64,000 nt of DNA from Cadophora sp. MPI-SDFR-AT-0126 (Eukaryota; Ascomycota; Leotiomycetes; Helotiales; Ploettnerulaceae): contig JAGMVK010000015.1 in assembly GCA_020747065.1 (NCBI GenBank), forward strand, positions 186,001 through 250,000, given 5' to 3'. How positions within the stretch are numbered: the stretch's first letter is position 1; each line of letters starts with the position of its first letter. The notes below the pieces were generated by a model, which was not told the origin of the DNA, searched no databases, and saw only the letters and a list, made by a program, of their open reading frames with translations. Shown one piece after another: positions 32,749-45,184 of this stretch. Both the position numbers and the translations under genes were made by a program.

Positions 32749-35359
32749 TTGTCAGGTGCTTTTTTCTGTACAGTCTCAGAATGAGAGTGGGGGGACGAGG
32801 GCATTCAGAAATGGGCCTAGCGCTGAATTGCTAAGAACTGGCTTGAAACTAGATCCCAATCAATTGTGTTGACAATACAGAACATCCATAAACTATCCTA
32901 TCCTAATCCATATGCCTCCAGTACCACTGGAGGTTCTTTGCGCGGGCGACATATACAAAAAAATGGTATGGGTAAAGTGTCCGTCCGTAACGTTTTGCTG
33001 AGACCTCTTTTGCCCCCCTCAACTACACGAACTCGTAAATGATAGAGTCTTGCTTTCGAGATTGTGCTAACTCCGAACACGTACAGGCACGGTATAGACG
33101 TCGTCAGACGTGGACGGTATTCTAGTGCTATCCAAAGTTTCCTGGCCCTGTCTTTCCTCCTTTAATTCGGCATGATTGAGAGTATTCCTGTTGTGTAACA
33201 GGGGGTCCTCGCTTAAATAAGCGAGCCCCTTTCTGCTGTTTTCTCGGCTGCTATTGCTGTCGATATCCCTGTACAATGTAGTATCTTTCGATAGAGTCAA
33301 TCGAATTCAAGATTACTGATCTTCGAGATGTAAAGCGTAGTAACACTTTGAAGACTTTTCCGCTTCAATATTATGTGCAGGTTACTGGGATTTGGGCAAA
33401 CTTCCTTCGATGTGGATTGAAGTTCATGTCCTGAATAGGTGCTAAGCACTGTCATTGTAATGGAACTACTTTCTATATGCGTGAAAAAGAACGGAGGAAG
33501 TCTATCTCTATATTCTAATCATATTTAATATTATCTGGCTCCGAAAGATGAACCTAGAGTAGTTCAGGCCCTCGGCCATGGATCTAGATTCAAACCACGA
33601 GATTCACATCTCTGTCTTCATATTACCATTTCAGTACGACTCATTCTATCGGATCTCTAGTGAAGCGCTTAATCCACTCCTTTCAGTTTTGATGATACTC
33701 CGATTACAACATCTTTCGACCTTAAAGTCAGCGTCGTGGAGCACGCGAGATGACAGACAAATGCCTCCTTCACTGTCCCACGGTACCAGGATCCAACCTC
33801 AAAGACAAGCGGTCGGGTTGATCCATCGCTATATAGTTAACTTTGTAATAGCTATTATCAGGAAGATCAGCTATCGTTCGGGGCATCTTGATTACCTCAG
33901 CCCAACAGATCACTAAAGGGAGACCATAATGACTATCGGACTAGTAGTGACCCAAATCTCGAATCTAGTGATATCGTAAAGGAGAAAAGGTGCGGCATTA
34001 TTGTTCCCTTGCGATACTCTGCACCTTGATTATTGCCATCTGACTAATACTAGGAAATATTTAAAGAAGCAATCCCGGAATAAGAAAGACCTCGATAACA
34101 TACACAATAGCGAAAGTCCGCAAGAAACCGATGTAACCGATATACTGTAAGAATATGTCTTGGTTCTTCATGAAACACCCTTTATCTAACTTCTGTAGAT
34201 AGTTGTCGGAGGATTACCCACTAATGCAAGTAGGCTTCTCACGTACCCTTGACTCAAGCCCACTGAATCGATTATCATAAAATCACGTGAACATAAGCTG
34301 TTCGCCAAAGCGAATCTCAATGTGGATGATCACTCGCAGCGGAAAAATGCGATATTTATTCTAGAGGTTTCTTGATCTTGAGGGAGAACGGGAATTTCTA
34401 ATTCAAAAAATGTCTCTGAATTGGATACGGCTCTCTCTTTCCTCTTGAGAAGGCGGGGTTCAAGTGAGCATAAGATCAACAGATTTGTGGTCAAGAGAGT
34501 TTCAAATATCTTGTTGTGGACCTCTTCTCAAACGCTGAGTATTGTTCTGTTATTGAACTTCGCTGTCGTGTAGTCATGTGCTGGTATAGCACCATGAATT
34601 TGATTATTTGCATGCCCAAAGTCTTCCGTGCATGCGTATTCTTTGGTGTAGGATTTCTACTATGACTGGTTTAACTTCCATTATGATTGTGCTCCGTCGC
34701 ACCTTTTAGTTCGCTAAGATTGAGTGTTACTATTACATTCTATGTTCAGATAGCCATTGTAAGTAAGGGGCAGGATAGTGAAGTTACCGAAAGCCCCAAA
34801 ATCAAGAGACTTGGTGGGCTCTGGTTGACGCTCTTCCGGATCGGGTTAACTTTATTGCCGTGTCCACTTCCGTTACGCCACAGTGCTCGGTTCAATCCCC
34901 GCTCTGGATCGTACTCGCTTTACTCGATTCTATTTCCCCGCTCTAGTAAAGAGGGGAACTCTCGCTTCGGAGAAAGACAGGAACGTATGAACGTATTGTT
35001 TGTTGTTGGCATGGGGTTAACCCCACTGCCCAAGTTTTGGTGCCGACGGTTCTTCCGAAGCGTACCAAGGAGCATCTGCCCGCCATACCCCGCTCGTTTG
35101 CTCCCGTTGCATTAACTACTCCTGGATTTACTTTTACTGCTCTACTCTCGGTACTCCATGGCGGCACTAGAAATTCGCATTTGTGCTGTAGCAAATTTTG
35201 ACACTGTCAAGCACTCAGATGTGCGGCAGCACAAAGCGGCAAATATTTCGTCTGTCAGTACGTACCTCAAATGTTATATAGAGAGAATATTGACGAACTC
35301 TGCATGTACCCAAAGAGCTTAAATCTGCTGTTAAGCTTTCTCTTTCGTCATCTCTTGCA
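32749..35359. other. Long gene-poor, partly AT-rich region
   Basis: 2.6 kb without a supportable gene. Bases 33300-34700 are AT-rich with frequent TAA/TAG in all frames, as expected of old sequence decayed by repeat-induced point mutation. A short inverted repeat (CGCTTAAATAAGCG) lies at about 33209. The frame at 34687-35115 has no recognisable feature. The last 100 bases are the esterase promoter. Confidence 0.45.
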
Positions 35360-36901
35360 ATGTCTCTTGGTGTAAACTCGTCGGTAGCAGTATTCACATG
35401 CGCAGCCGCTGCCATACCATATCCAACATTACCAGGCGCAGAATTCATTTCTTTGGCTGCAACAGAAGTCAAGAATTACTCCCTCCCCTCTGCAAACCTT
35501 ACAGGGCTCAACTTCTGCAACATCAGTGTGTCATACACTCATCCCGGTCAGAACGATACCATCAATGTTCAAGTTTGGCTTCCCTCGGAGACTTGGACCG
35601 GGCGGTTCATGGGAACTGGCGGCGGAGGATATGCCACGGGACAGTTCGATCTTGCTTTGGCACCGGCAGTCGCACTAGGATATTCCGCTGTATCCACGGA
35701 TGGGGGTCATGCACTTGACAGTAGATCAGCACAGTCATGGGCACAAATTTCTCCCGGGAATGTCAACCTCTACCTGTTGCAAGATTTTGCGTCCGTCAGC
35801 CTCAACGATATGACGGTTATCGGGAAAGAAATCACGCGAAGCTACTATGCGGTTGAACCCAAGTACTCGTACTGGAATGGCTGCTCTACAGGCGGCCGCC
35901 AAGGATTGATGATGGCTCAACGGTATCCCGAAGGTTATAACGGAATTCTGGCTGGCGCCCCAGCTATCAATTGGCCAAGTTTCATAGTTGCCGAGTATTG
36001 GCCACAATTTGTTATGAATCAGCTCGGGTCGTACCCATCGAGCTGCGAATTGGATACCCTTACTGCAGCCGCCATAGAAGCATGTGACGGTGATGACGGC
36101 CTCGTGGATGGCATCATTTCGGCTCCAGGGCTTTGCCATTTCGATCCACATACAGCCGTGGGACGGTCTATCTCCTGTGAAAGTGGTGAGATCGTGATCT
36201 CGCAAGCAGCAGCTACTGTTGCCCAAGCTGCTTGGACCGGCCCACAGTCGGCAGATGGTAGACGTCTGTGGTATGGCCTCTCCCACGATGCGTCGCTTCT
36301 CGGACTTGCAAATACAACATGCTCTTCAAATGATTCCTGTGTCGGTGCACCATTCCCGATCGCCACAGACTGGATCAAACTCTTCATCGAGAAAAACGAA
36401 TCGTTCTCACTAGAAACCATCTCACACAAAGACTACGAGACTATATTCCATGCCTCCAGACAGCAATTCACCTCCATGATCGGCACGGATGATCCTGACC
36501 TTAGCGGCTTTGGTGCCGCTGGAGGGAAAATGATCTCATGGCATGGTCTTGCTGATCAACTCATCTTCCCTAATGGCACAGCGAATTACTATGATCGCGT
36601 AGCGCAATCAGATCCGGGAGTTAGTCAGTACTTTAGATATTTTGAGGCGCCTGGGGTAGGGCATTGCGGTGGTGGAATTGGGCCAGCTCCTACGACAGCG
36701 TTGGACTCATTGGTAGATTGGGTTGAGAAGGGGCAAGCACCAGTGACATTGGATGCAGCGAGTTTTCCAATTAATGGAATCTCACGAAAACAGAGGCTGT
36801 GCCCTTATCCACTTGTTTCCGCTTATGTCAGTGGGGATCCCTTGAATGCAGATTCCTATCATTGTGCGACCTCATTTGGAAAGAAAGATAGTTGTCTATA
36901 G
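35360..36901 (+). CDS. Tannase/feruloyl-esterase-family hydrolase
   Basis: A single open frame of 513 residues in the tannase family (PF07519 type). The nucleophile is Ser176 in WNGCSTGGRQG, preceded by the conserved TDGGHAL stretch. Downstream come LAGAPAINWP, a calcium-site-like acidic stretch CDGDDGLVDG, SWHGLADQLI with the acid, and APGVGHCGGG with the catalytic His. Paired cysteines (for example Cys175 and the Cys after GVGH) fit the CS-D-HC arrangement. Enzymes of this family release gallate or ferulate from plant esters and are normally secreted. The visible N-terminus is only weakly hydrophobic, so a signal-peptide exon may lie upstream of 35360. Confidence 0.88.
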   Translation: MSLGVNSSVAVFTCAAAAIPYPTLPGAEFISLAATEVKNYSLPSANLTGLNFCNISVSYTHPGQNDTINVQVWLPSETWTGRFMGTGGGGYATGQFDLALAPAVALGYSAVSTDGGHALDSRSAQSWAQISPGNVNLYLLQDFASVSLNDMTVIGKEITRSYYAVEPKYSYWNGCSTGGRQGLMMAQRYPEGYNGILAGAPAINWPSFIVAEYWPQFVMNQLGSYPSSCELDTLTAAAIEACDGDDGLVDGIISAPGLCHFDPHTAVGRSISCESGEIVISQAAATVAQAAWTGPQSADGRRLWYGLSHDASLLGLANTTCSSNDSCVGAPFPIATDWIKLFIEKNESFSLETISHKDYETIFHASRQQFTSMIGTDDPDLSGFGAAGGKMISWHGLADQLIFPNGTANYYDRVAQSDPGVSQYFRYFEAPGVGHCGGGIGPAPTTALDSLVDWVEKGQAPVTLDAASFPINGISRKQRLCPYPLVSAYVSGDPLNADSYHCATSFGKKDSCL

Positions 36902-37346
36902 TCAGAAGGCTCGAGGATTGCGGGAAAGAGGAGAGTCTAGTCAACCGCTAATAAAGATTTATTGAGCTTCCTTTTAGCTTTGAATATACTCAATTTTTAG
37001 AAGCTGGGCTCCGATGCTTACACTTATATCGCTATCTCGGCTTTCTAATTCTAATGATGATGCCAGATACGCTGTTTGTTAATCTCGCTGTACCTTCCGT
37101 ACTTCGTAGGAGGAGAAATGGACCCTCGCTTAATCGGTTCATGTATCTAGCTGTGGGGTTGGTGATTCGACCTTAAAATCAGTTACACATCCGCTCATTA
37201 TTTTCCCCTTTTTTGAAACAGACCAAATTCCTCAAAGCGAATATAAACAGACATCCACAGTCCTTCCAATACTTGAAAATTCCCACCTCACATCCTTGTC
37301 GAAATACTTCTTCACAGATTATGTTTCAACACAGATACACCACATC
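36902..37346. other. Intergenic region
   Basis: 3' flank of the esterase gene; AT-rich, nothing recognised. Confidence 0.45.
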
Positions 37347-37702
37347 ATGACGTCCCAGAAAAGTCGAAAGTTCTTCACATCTGCCTTTGATTTTCTCTTC
37401 CCAAACACCGGCGTCCCGTCCTCATGGCCGGAGTCCTATGTACGTACATCTACCAATCTCTCTCAAAGTCATCTTGTCAGAATCATCGCGGAAGGGACGA
37501 ATTGCACCACCTGCAACAGGTGCTGTATTTTCGGAGTTACCGTACATTCTTAGCGCTAACCTGTCCCAACACAATATCAATACTCATCGGATTTCGTCTA
37601 AACGACCCGTATATTGAAAGTGAAGTAATGTATTTATTGAAGGAGAAGGATTGGAGAGTGCTTTGCAGAGAGGCTAAGCAGAAAAAGATAGAAGAGATTT
37701 AA
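37347..37702 (+). CDS. Possible small two-exon protein, unknown function
   Basis: ATG 37347 opens 31 codons ending at a GTACGT donor (37440). An acceptor, CAACAG, at 37519 continues in phase to TAA 37702, giving 91 residues. The C-terminus is amphipathic and charged (LLKEKDWRVLCREAKQKKIEEI). I recognise no family, and the evidence is only frame, splice sites and a reasonable codon pattern. It may be spurious. Confidence 0.3.
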
Positions 37703-38300
37703 GAGAAGAAACATTTAGCTACTTGTTACAAGGTGACGATAGCATCTTGTCTTCGCTGACATTGTAATGATTTCAGTACATATTACATACCGAGTAGAAC
37801 CTATTCACCTTGCGGTGAATGATGTAGTCTTCTGGTTCCGACGACTTAGCTGTTATGAGCTCTACTTCAGCCATCGTCACACTATTGCGCCGAAGATGGG
37901 TGAACAGCTCCTGATCCTCTTGTAATCTCTACTTGCCTTGGAAGTGGAACTGGTGGAGTCCATTTCGAGACCTCTATTCTATCGAACGAGCAGGTACTAT
38001 TCATGCCACTATTTCCAGACTGTGTCCCCTACACCAGATAGGCTAGCTGACAATCTGCGGTCCATTTCTGGATGCCCATAACCGACCCTTCGTAACATGC
38101 TTTTACACTTTCACAAAGAGGAAGAAAAAATTGAAAACAAAACAGAACCGCATGTACTGCCAGTTATTGACGAAACTGCACGCCCCTTGCTATGACCATA
38201 TCATTACCCACATGAACTCAGTCTCCTGCTAGTCTTCGCATAGTCCCACAGGTTACTCCGAGCCCTAACAATACAGCATATCCCATCAACGACTCAAATA
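37703..38300. other. Intergenic region between convergent genes
   Basis: About 600 bases with stops in all frames. Nothing recognised. Confidence 0.45.
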
Positions 38301-40427
38301 TCATCCCTTAACAGTGCAAATGTGAACACAAGCAGTTCCCTGGCTACTAAGCTGGTTGGCAACAACGCACTTCTCCCCACCATGAACACGCCACACACCA
38401 CCCTCTCCAATCGAGAAATTCGTCTTCCCCAGAGAAACCTTGACACGTCCTTTCGCAACGGAGCAAATCTTGATGGTGTCTTTGTCAGTCGAAATCGGGA
38501 GTTCTTGGTCGGTGCCGGAGACGATGTTAAGGATTTGGAATTTGGTGCCGCTGATGCTGATGCCGAGAGGTCGGGCTTGGAGGTAGGTGGAGGAAAATGC
38601 GATGTCTAGGCATGTGTTAGCGTTTTGACAGGGAAGAAGATAATTAAAGAGGTGAGAAGGGAACTCACTCTCTTCCATCTCCTCATCATCCGCAGAGCCA
38701 TCCGTGTCGACCCTGGCTCTGACACGGCCGGAAGACTTCTCCCAATCTTCAGCTTCGCCTTGAATACGTCGTTGCCGGTGGGACTTCGATTTCGACTTCG
38801 TTGGCGTGACGTCCAGTGTTGAGGAATTGATGCTATTTGGGAAACTGGCAGCTATTGGGAGTGTGGTTTTGGCGGGTGGTAGGATCTTCTTTGTGCTGGT
38901 GAATGGATCGGCGTGGGAGAAAACGCCTTCGATGACACTTGCAGAGGCAGTTTCCTTTAGTGCAGTGATCGTCTGTGAGAGGGTGGCGCTCTGTTGACTG
39001 CCCTCGGTTCCTGGCTCCGGTTTAGTATTGGGTTTGGTACGGCTCACTTCCTTGGTATCAGCGCCCTTCTTTTTCTTTGATGTTCTCCTCTCCACACCAT
39101 TCTCCTTGGCAGTTGGTAAGGTTCTGGTAGACGAGAATTTCCGAACTGGTGGCGGAATCGGCGATCCCTTGTGTACCGAAGAAACACGCTTGGGAGCTAG
39201 AGCTGGAGCTTGTGCTTTGAAAGCCTTGTCTCGGATCGGCTTCTGGGTATTGGGAAGAATCGGAGCTGCAATGGCAGACCTACCAATGTCAACTAATGAC
39301 TGAGGGTAATCTGCAATCGAACTCATTGGAGAAGGTGGTGATGGTTGAGCCAACATGCCAGCCACGAGAGCCTCGTAGATTCCATGACCGGAAGAATCAC
39401 TGCGAGTGCGGGAGCGCGTGATGGTATCGAGTAGGGCGGCTTGTCTGGCTTTCTCGGGACTGGGAGGAGCTGATCCGTTGAGTGAGTTATCCTGACCAGC
39501 ATGTTGATCGTTTGAGGCGATCTTCTTTGAGTTGGCGTTGTCGATACTGACGCTCTGCTCGGTTTCTGGCTCCTCGAAAGCCGGAATGGAGCTCAGTGGC
39601 TGGGATGAGTTCGGCGAGGATTTATCGATCTTCCGCTTCTTGTGTTTCTTATTTTTCTTGTCCGCCCTTTCCTTCTTGATTTTCCGAGGTGCATCTTCAA
39701 TGACAATGACTTTGCTGAGATCCGCCGTTTCATTGGTATCCTCCTCGCTCTCATTCTCATTGTCCATGCCAGACTTAGTAATCTTGCGCTTCTTGGGTCG
39801 AACATGGGTGACCGCCTGATCCTCATCCTCAAATTTGGATTTCGTTGCGAGAAAGACATGGCTTGGCTCAACAATGTCTGAAACCTCAAGTCCATTCTTG
39901 GAATCAAGGTTATGCAGTATCTTCATCCGCCGGGCTATCTTCTCCTCCAGTATCTTGACATCATCCTCGGAGGCAGTATCCAAAAATTCTGTTGATCGAA
40001 GCTTCTCTCCTAGATTTTTGATCTTCTTAGCAAGGATTGCGGCTTGCGCTCTTCGGGAATTCTCTTTTGCCTGTAAGGTCTGGACCGTCAATCTTTAGTA
40101 ATATGGAAACTCTTTGGATGCTTGCAAATTGATGACAGATAGAACATTGGTTCTGTGGAATGTTCTATACTTCAAGCCATGATAGGGTAAGTACTCACTT
40201 TTCTTTTGCTTACGCCGCCACCCTTATCACCCATTCCACCCCCTCTCAAATGAAGACCACCCATCGAAGGAGTGTGACCCATCATGTCATCATCTCTCTC
40301 CTTAACCTCAGCATCATCTACGATGCGTCAGTCAAGCCCCCAACTTAAGCCTCTATCCCACACCCTCCTGGCCCCTGGTCCCTTCAAGAAAAGGCAATGA
40401 CTCACCAAAACGCTTGTTACTCTCCAT
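38301..40427 (-). CDS. Large basic, disordered protein with a cupin-like C-terminal domain
   Basis: Minus-strand exons 40427-40406, 40317-40199, 40079-38669 and 38605-38301 are in phase and give 618 residues. The third junction has a strong GTGAGT donor and a GCTAAC branch point; the second has TACTAAAG shortly before its CAG. The N-terminus has a Gly/Met-rich stretch and a coiled-coil (AKKIKNLGEKLR). The middle is Lys/Ser/Pro-rich and disordered, with nuclear-localisation-like basic runs (KKNKKHKKRK). The last 100 residues look like a small beta-barrel with FSIGEGGVWRVHGGEKC, reminiscent of the cupin domain at the end of CENP-C/Mif2 proteins. No CENP-C motif was seen, so this is a structural hint only. 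Confidence 0.65.
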
Positions 40428-41379
40428 GATAGCTTTGATCGTAGCGGATCGATATTGCGCAGCCGCGTTGTTATGCTGATGTTGTTGTCGAAGCCGATCT
40501 TGAGGTCGATGTTTTGGTTTGGCCAAGTCTGGCTTAGCCGTGCGAAGATTAAGTGACACGCGCAGCGAAAGGTGAAGTTGTCTCTCGGTGCTGGCGTTAC
40601 ATTTAGCGAGATGGCCGCGAGACTGCAGCGACGTATTGCCGACAAGTACGTAGAGCTACCAAACTTCTTTTGGGAGTGGAAATGCCGAGCATCATATTGT
40701 ACTAGCTGGTACTTGAAGTCCTGAAGGGAATTCGTGACTTTGGGTTTATGGCGCTTAGTCATTAGCGTCGTAGTGACTTGAATTTTGAGTGTGGTCTTTT
40801 ATATCGAGTGAATACAACGAATAGGAACACCAAATTGCTTGCCCTAGCTACTGTAACTTGTACGAGATCAATGCTTTCGTATGGCAGAGGCGTAATGCGA
40901 AGTGGATGAAAAGCCATGAGAGATTTTGGAATGTAAAATGCAAGGTCGCAGAGATAGTGTGGATATTGAATATTCCCCTGAAGTAGGTAGACAGACTGCT
41001 GGTTGGTGATCTAGGAAATAGCTTTGCTTTCTTTTCGGGATCCTGTAGAGTGTAGATACAATAGCCGTTCAGTATAAATGCAATGATGTGTTGTATATTC
41101 TTCACTTGTAAGAGACTGGAACACGAACAGGGCTAGAGTCTCCGCTGACCCAAAGAATCAATATAGTAGTGCAATATGTGACCTTCATTTGGCAAGACTG
41201 GAAAGAAAGCCAAAGAAGTCACTGTACAGGCCCGGTTGAGATCCCCCATCAAAACACACAGAACCATATGCAGAAGAAAAGATGCAATTCAGCACAGAGG
41301 AAATCGTATTCATCCCATCGTCAAACGCCAGATCCGTTAATCATCCCACATCCAGTTCATTTCATGTACACAAGCAAGC
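40428..41379. other. Intergenic region
   Basis: Contains the 5' flank of the cupin-tailed gene and the 3' flank of the PP1 inhibitor gene. Open frames at 40353-40559 and 40328-40762 (-) overlap the first exon but start without ATG or lack features. I interpret them as leader sequence. Confidence 0.45.
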
Positions 41380-42244
41380 CTACTTGGCACTCCCATTCAT
41401 ATTATCATCACCATCATCATCCAGTTCATCCAATTCCTCCGGGTGACCCAGTAGATTCGCAACGTTCTTCATCTCGTAGTGCTTCTTGCGCATCTCCTCG
41501 AACTTCCGGTGCTTCTCCTGCTCCTCGGCACTCAATCCTACGTGCTCTTCCCCTCTGACATGAACAGCCTTCTTATGTCCATGCTCGTCCGTGTCATGAT
41601 GCTGCTCGGGGACATCCTCCTCGGGCTCGCCCAGACTCAATCCAGGAATGTCGTCCTCCTTCGCCTTGGCAGCCTTGCCAGGACTGATACCCGCTCTCGC
41701 CTTATCCAGCTCATCAACCATAATTTCGTCGGTATCAATCATACGGAGCTCTTCTTCGTCCTCAGCAGGGTCGTATTGCTTGGCATACGGCGTCTTCGGC
41801 TCATCAATCTTCATAGTCGAGTTCTTCTCCTGCTCGGTGAGATACAGATTCGCCTCGTCCCATTTCAACCGCATATTCTGTTCTTCGGCGCTCTGCGAAA
41901 GTGAACCGTGGCTCGACTGACGACGGGATCCTGGCGGCCGAGCAGCGGATGAGGAGCGTCTGTGGCCGGCATTCTGGAGGGTGTTTTGTAGAGTGATGTC
42001 TTTGTCGGAGGTGTCGCGCTCGATTGCTGGGCGCTCGATTGGTGGTGGAGGAGACTGAGGGGAGAATGCTGCTTGTTGGGGAGGAGATCGGTGGAAGGAG
42101 TTCTTGAGGATTCCTGGTAAGATGTCACATTAGCTTATGATGCTATTGACGGAGGGTCGTTTGCGCCGCATGTTGCTTACCCTTTGGTCGCTTGCTGGAC
42201 GGGCTGGGTGGAGAGTGCACCCTGGGGGGTTCTTCGGCGGACAT
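41380..42244 (-). CDS. Protein phosphatase inhibitor 2 homologue (IPP-2/Glc8)
   Basis: Minus-strand exons 42244-42181 and 42113-41380 are in phase and give 265 residues. The three hallmark stretches of inhibitor-2/Glc8 proteins occur in order: the PP1-binding KGILKNS (residues 21-27, created exactly across the splice junction), the [15 protein letters not shown] helix, and EPKTPY, which holds the Thr phosphorylated by GSK-3-type kinases in the family. The rest is acidic and disordered, with [19 protein letters not shown] near the C-terminus. It should bind and modulate type-1 protein phosphatase, in cytosol and nucleus. Confidence 0.9.
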
Positions 42245-43327
42245 TGTGATAGTCATCGAGAGGGATTGTTTGTGATTTATTGCGTGGCGAAGAAGGTTGC
42301 AGAGTTGGAGTTGGGATTTATCTTTGACTGACGATTACTGCTGTTCGGTACGGTGCGATGCGGTACTGTTGCGGATGCCCTCGATATGCCTCACCTCACC
42401 AAAGCGGATGTCACGATATGACGGGGAGCGGAGATGTTCGAAGTCTGAGTAGATTATCTCGTGTTCTGGTATCAGGTTCGTGGCTTTGTCTTGTGATAGT
42501 GATCGTGATCGTGATCGTGTCTTGCAAGACAGCTGAAGAATGTATGAGAATGTCTCTCTTTGGATTGTCATGTGCGTATGAAGAGGAGGCTAGGGGGGGG
42601 GGGGGTTCAGAGTGGTGTGGTGTGGTGTGAGGCTTGAAGGAATGTACTCAGCGCTCGAGGCTGCCCCACGTCATGCGTATTATTCAGCAGAATATTGAGG
42701 AATCAAATCGCATAGCCTTGAATTCAATTGAAGATCAAGCAATCAATCAATCAATCAATGTCTCTCCATGAGACCGACAGATACAACTCTATCTTCACTT
42801 ATAAGTTCGTCCTACATCCTACATCCTCGGCCAGCTGGAGCTGCATGGCGACGTCGTGTGCCTTGCCTGCCGTTACTTCGTATCTCCCTAGTTTTTGAAC
42901 TACCCCGCGCTTGCCCGCGAGAATCTGACAGCAACCACACACGTCCCGCCGCATGCATAAACGCACGTCATGTCGCAGGAAGTTCAACCATCGAATGCCT
43001 TCCATTGGTTTCTCCAAAACAGTTTCCTGTCTACTTCTACCTCCATACTTTGGGCTGAATAACGACCGTCGACGTCATGCACAACTAACATCGAGCGTGG
43101 GGTAGCGTTGAACAGCCGAAGAAGCTACTACCATGAAGGTCGTTCAATGGTTCCTGGTCTCCGGAGGTCAACTCCTGGGGGACCAGTGATATGATCTGGC
43201 TCCATATTTCTAGGTGGGTATGGGTATCTATTTTTCATTAGGTTGTGAGGGTGAGTATCACTAGTATACATGGTTTCTTGTTTAACTCCTACCCGGTGGC
43301 CCTCTCCATTTGGCCATCTAGTACCGC
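42245..43327. other. Intergenic region with simple repeats
   Basis: No gene. It holds a GTGATC repeat at about 42497-42522, an uninterrupted run of 13 G at 42593-42605 followed by GGTGT units, and five AATC units at about 42740-42758. Confidence 0.5.
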
Positions 43328-45184
43328 TCAAGCAAACAACTTTCCGAGTCCGTCCAAATTTCCTAGTCCTGAGGAAATATCGCCAAGGCTCAATCGTCTA
43401 AATGCTTTCGGCGTTACAGGTTCCACTCGCTCGGATCCAGCTGGATGTGCTGTCCCAGGGCGAATCTTGGCCACTGGTTTTGATGGCGATAGAGATACTG
43501 TAACCGGCCTCTTCTTCTCCCGATACCTCGCTTTCGAGTCAACTCGTGTCGGTGGTGGGGATAAACGCTCAAAATTTCCTGGCTGCCTCTTCTCAAATGT
43601 GCTAGGGTGTTGGTTCCTCTTGCTCTGTGAGCGGCTCACATATTCGACTTCGATCTTTCTCACATATTCTTCCAGCTTTTCTTCATAGTCGAAACTTGGC
43701 CGGTCGTTGGCATATGCACCTGGCACTTTTATGTCGCTCGTTTTCCTTCTTGTCAGAGGCGGCCTACTTCGAGGCAAGGGTGGTAGGTTCTTTCTCGGTC
43801 CTCGGATTACGAAGTTCTCAGATGTGCTGAAGGATGGCCTTCTTTGAATACTCTGAATATCTGCAACAGGGACTAGTTGCGATATTGACGATGTCCTTGA
43901 GGAGTTCCACCCATGCGGTGGTGGGATGTTAGGAGGACAATATCTCAGTTCTGGGCGAACCAGAATATGTGGATAATCAGCAGATCTGCAGGGCGTCAGT
44001 TTGGAAATCGAGTCATGGCAGCATACATACCTAATAGACGAGAGTGGAGACCTCCTCGACAGGTTACTGATGCTGCTACTCGGAGTGACGGTCCTGCTCC
44101 TTTGTCTTTGATGTACTGGACGCCGTGTTACTACTGCCCTCCTCGGCATTGAGAGATGCGAACTTCGATCGGATGTGCTCATATTTTCTGAAGCCCCTGA
44201 AGAGGTCTCGTATGACAGCGAGACCGCTGAATCAAAAGTCGATGCACTTTTCTTCTCCAAATCACCCTCTTTTGCAAGATGGATCCATTCCTCTCCCCAA
44301 CTTCTCGAGCCCGGCCTATTCCGCCGCGACATTGACAGCAACGGTGTCAAAGGACGTTCTGGAGCTTCACTGATCTCTGAAGGTGTCTGAGGCAAAGGCT
44401 TTCGCTCTATGCTTGATTTTTGAGCCATGGCTTGCTGAGGCTTTTCCCCTTCAATTATGGGCCCTGCGTCAAATGATGATGCTCGCGACACACTGCGGTC
44501 TAGTATATCATCTCCAAACGGGCTGCCTCGAAAGCTAATCTTCCGTGGATCCAACGCATCAGGGATCTCAAATGGATATTTGCAGGATTCGAGGGCGGTC
44601 AGAACTATTCCTGTGGCAAAGCTACCGCTGTTAGCATAAGCAGACTCAAGTCTTGGAGCCTTAAACTCACAAACCAACAATCGAAGCTACTACATCCGCA
44701 ATCTGTAGCTTGCACACCTGAGATCTGGCCATACAACTTTTCGGCTTGGACACCACTGCACACGCCGTAAAGAATACTACCAACCAAAAAACCAGCGCAA
44801 GGCGAGCCAATATAAAACAAGCAGCATGAAGCTTCAACTCCGGCGGCCTGACTATCCCAACTGGGTCGTTATATTTTGCAGCGACTGCATGGACGAGGAC
44901 GTAGATGATTGATATTGAAGACTGTTCCAGATCAGCAAAACTGCAAGCATTCGCTCACACAAGCAACTCACAGCGATCAAAGCCAGTGCCTGGACAGCAT
45001 TCGTACTCTTCGACCTCTCCACACCAGATAGCACGGCCGCCGCAACACCTAAGCACACCAAGCTCACCGCAGCCAACACACCCACAGTCGCAAGCACAAT
45101 TCCGGGCCTCAGAATCCTCGCCGTCCTCGACGGCCTCACAAAGCTCGCAGGCAGCGCCGGGTTCAACTGCGGATAAGGGCTCAT
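43328..45184 (-). CDS. Four-helix (MARVEL-like) membrane protein with long disordered tail
   Basis: Minus-strand exons 45184-44972, 44921-44675, 44610-44031 and 43985-43328 are in phase and give 565 residues. The first 150 residues contain about four hydrophobic helices: IVLATVGVLAAVSLVCLG, then one rebuilt across exon 1/2 (SSISIIYVLVHAVAA), ILARLALVFWLVVFF, and one across exon 2/3 ending IVLTALE. This matches small fungal MARVEL-like proteins. The remaining 400 residues are Ser/Arg/Pro-rich, cytosolic and disordered, with many SR- and RRP-type sites that could be phosphorylated. Function unknown. Exon 2 uses a GTTTGT donor, which is less usual. Confidence 0.7.

Noticed and set aside
34880..34920. 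GGTTCAATCCCCG, a second T-loop-like string
   Set aside because: The five-base stems on either side do not pair, and no D-arm or anticodon arm precedes it.
35735..36286. Long antisense open frame (183 codons) opposite the tannase-family gene
   Set aside because: Explained by codon bias of the clear sense-strand gene; no motif of its own.
40328..40762. 144-codon minus-strand frame upstream of the cupin-tailed gene
   Set aside because: No features and it reads through the well-supported first intron of that gene.
42593..42605. G13 run as a possible G-quadruplex or element end
   Set aside because: A single homopolymer run with no flanking G-tracts or inverted repeats; most likely a slippage tract.
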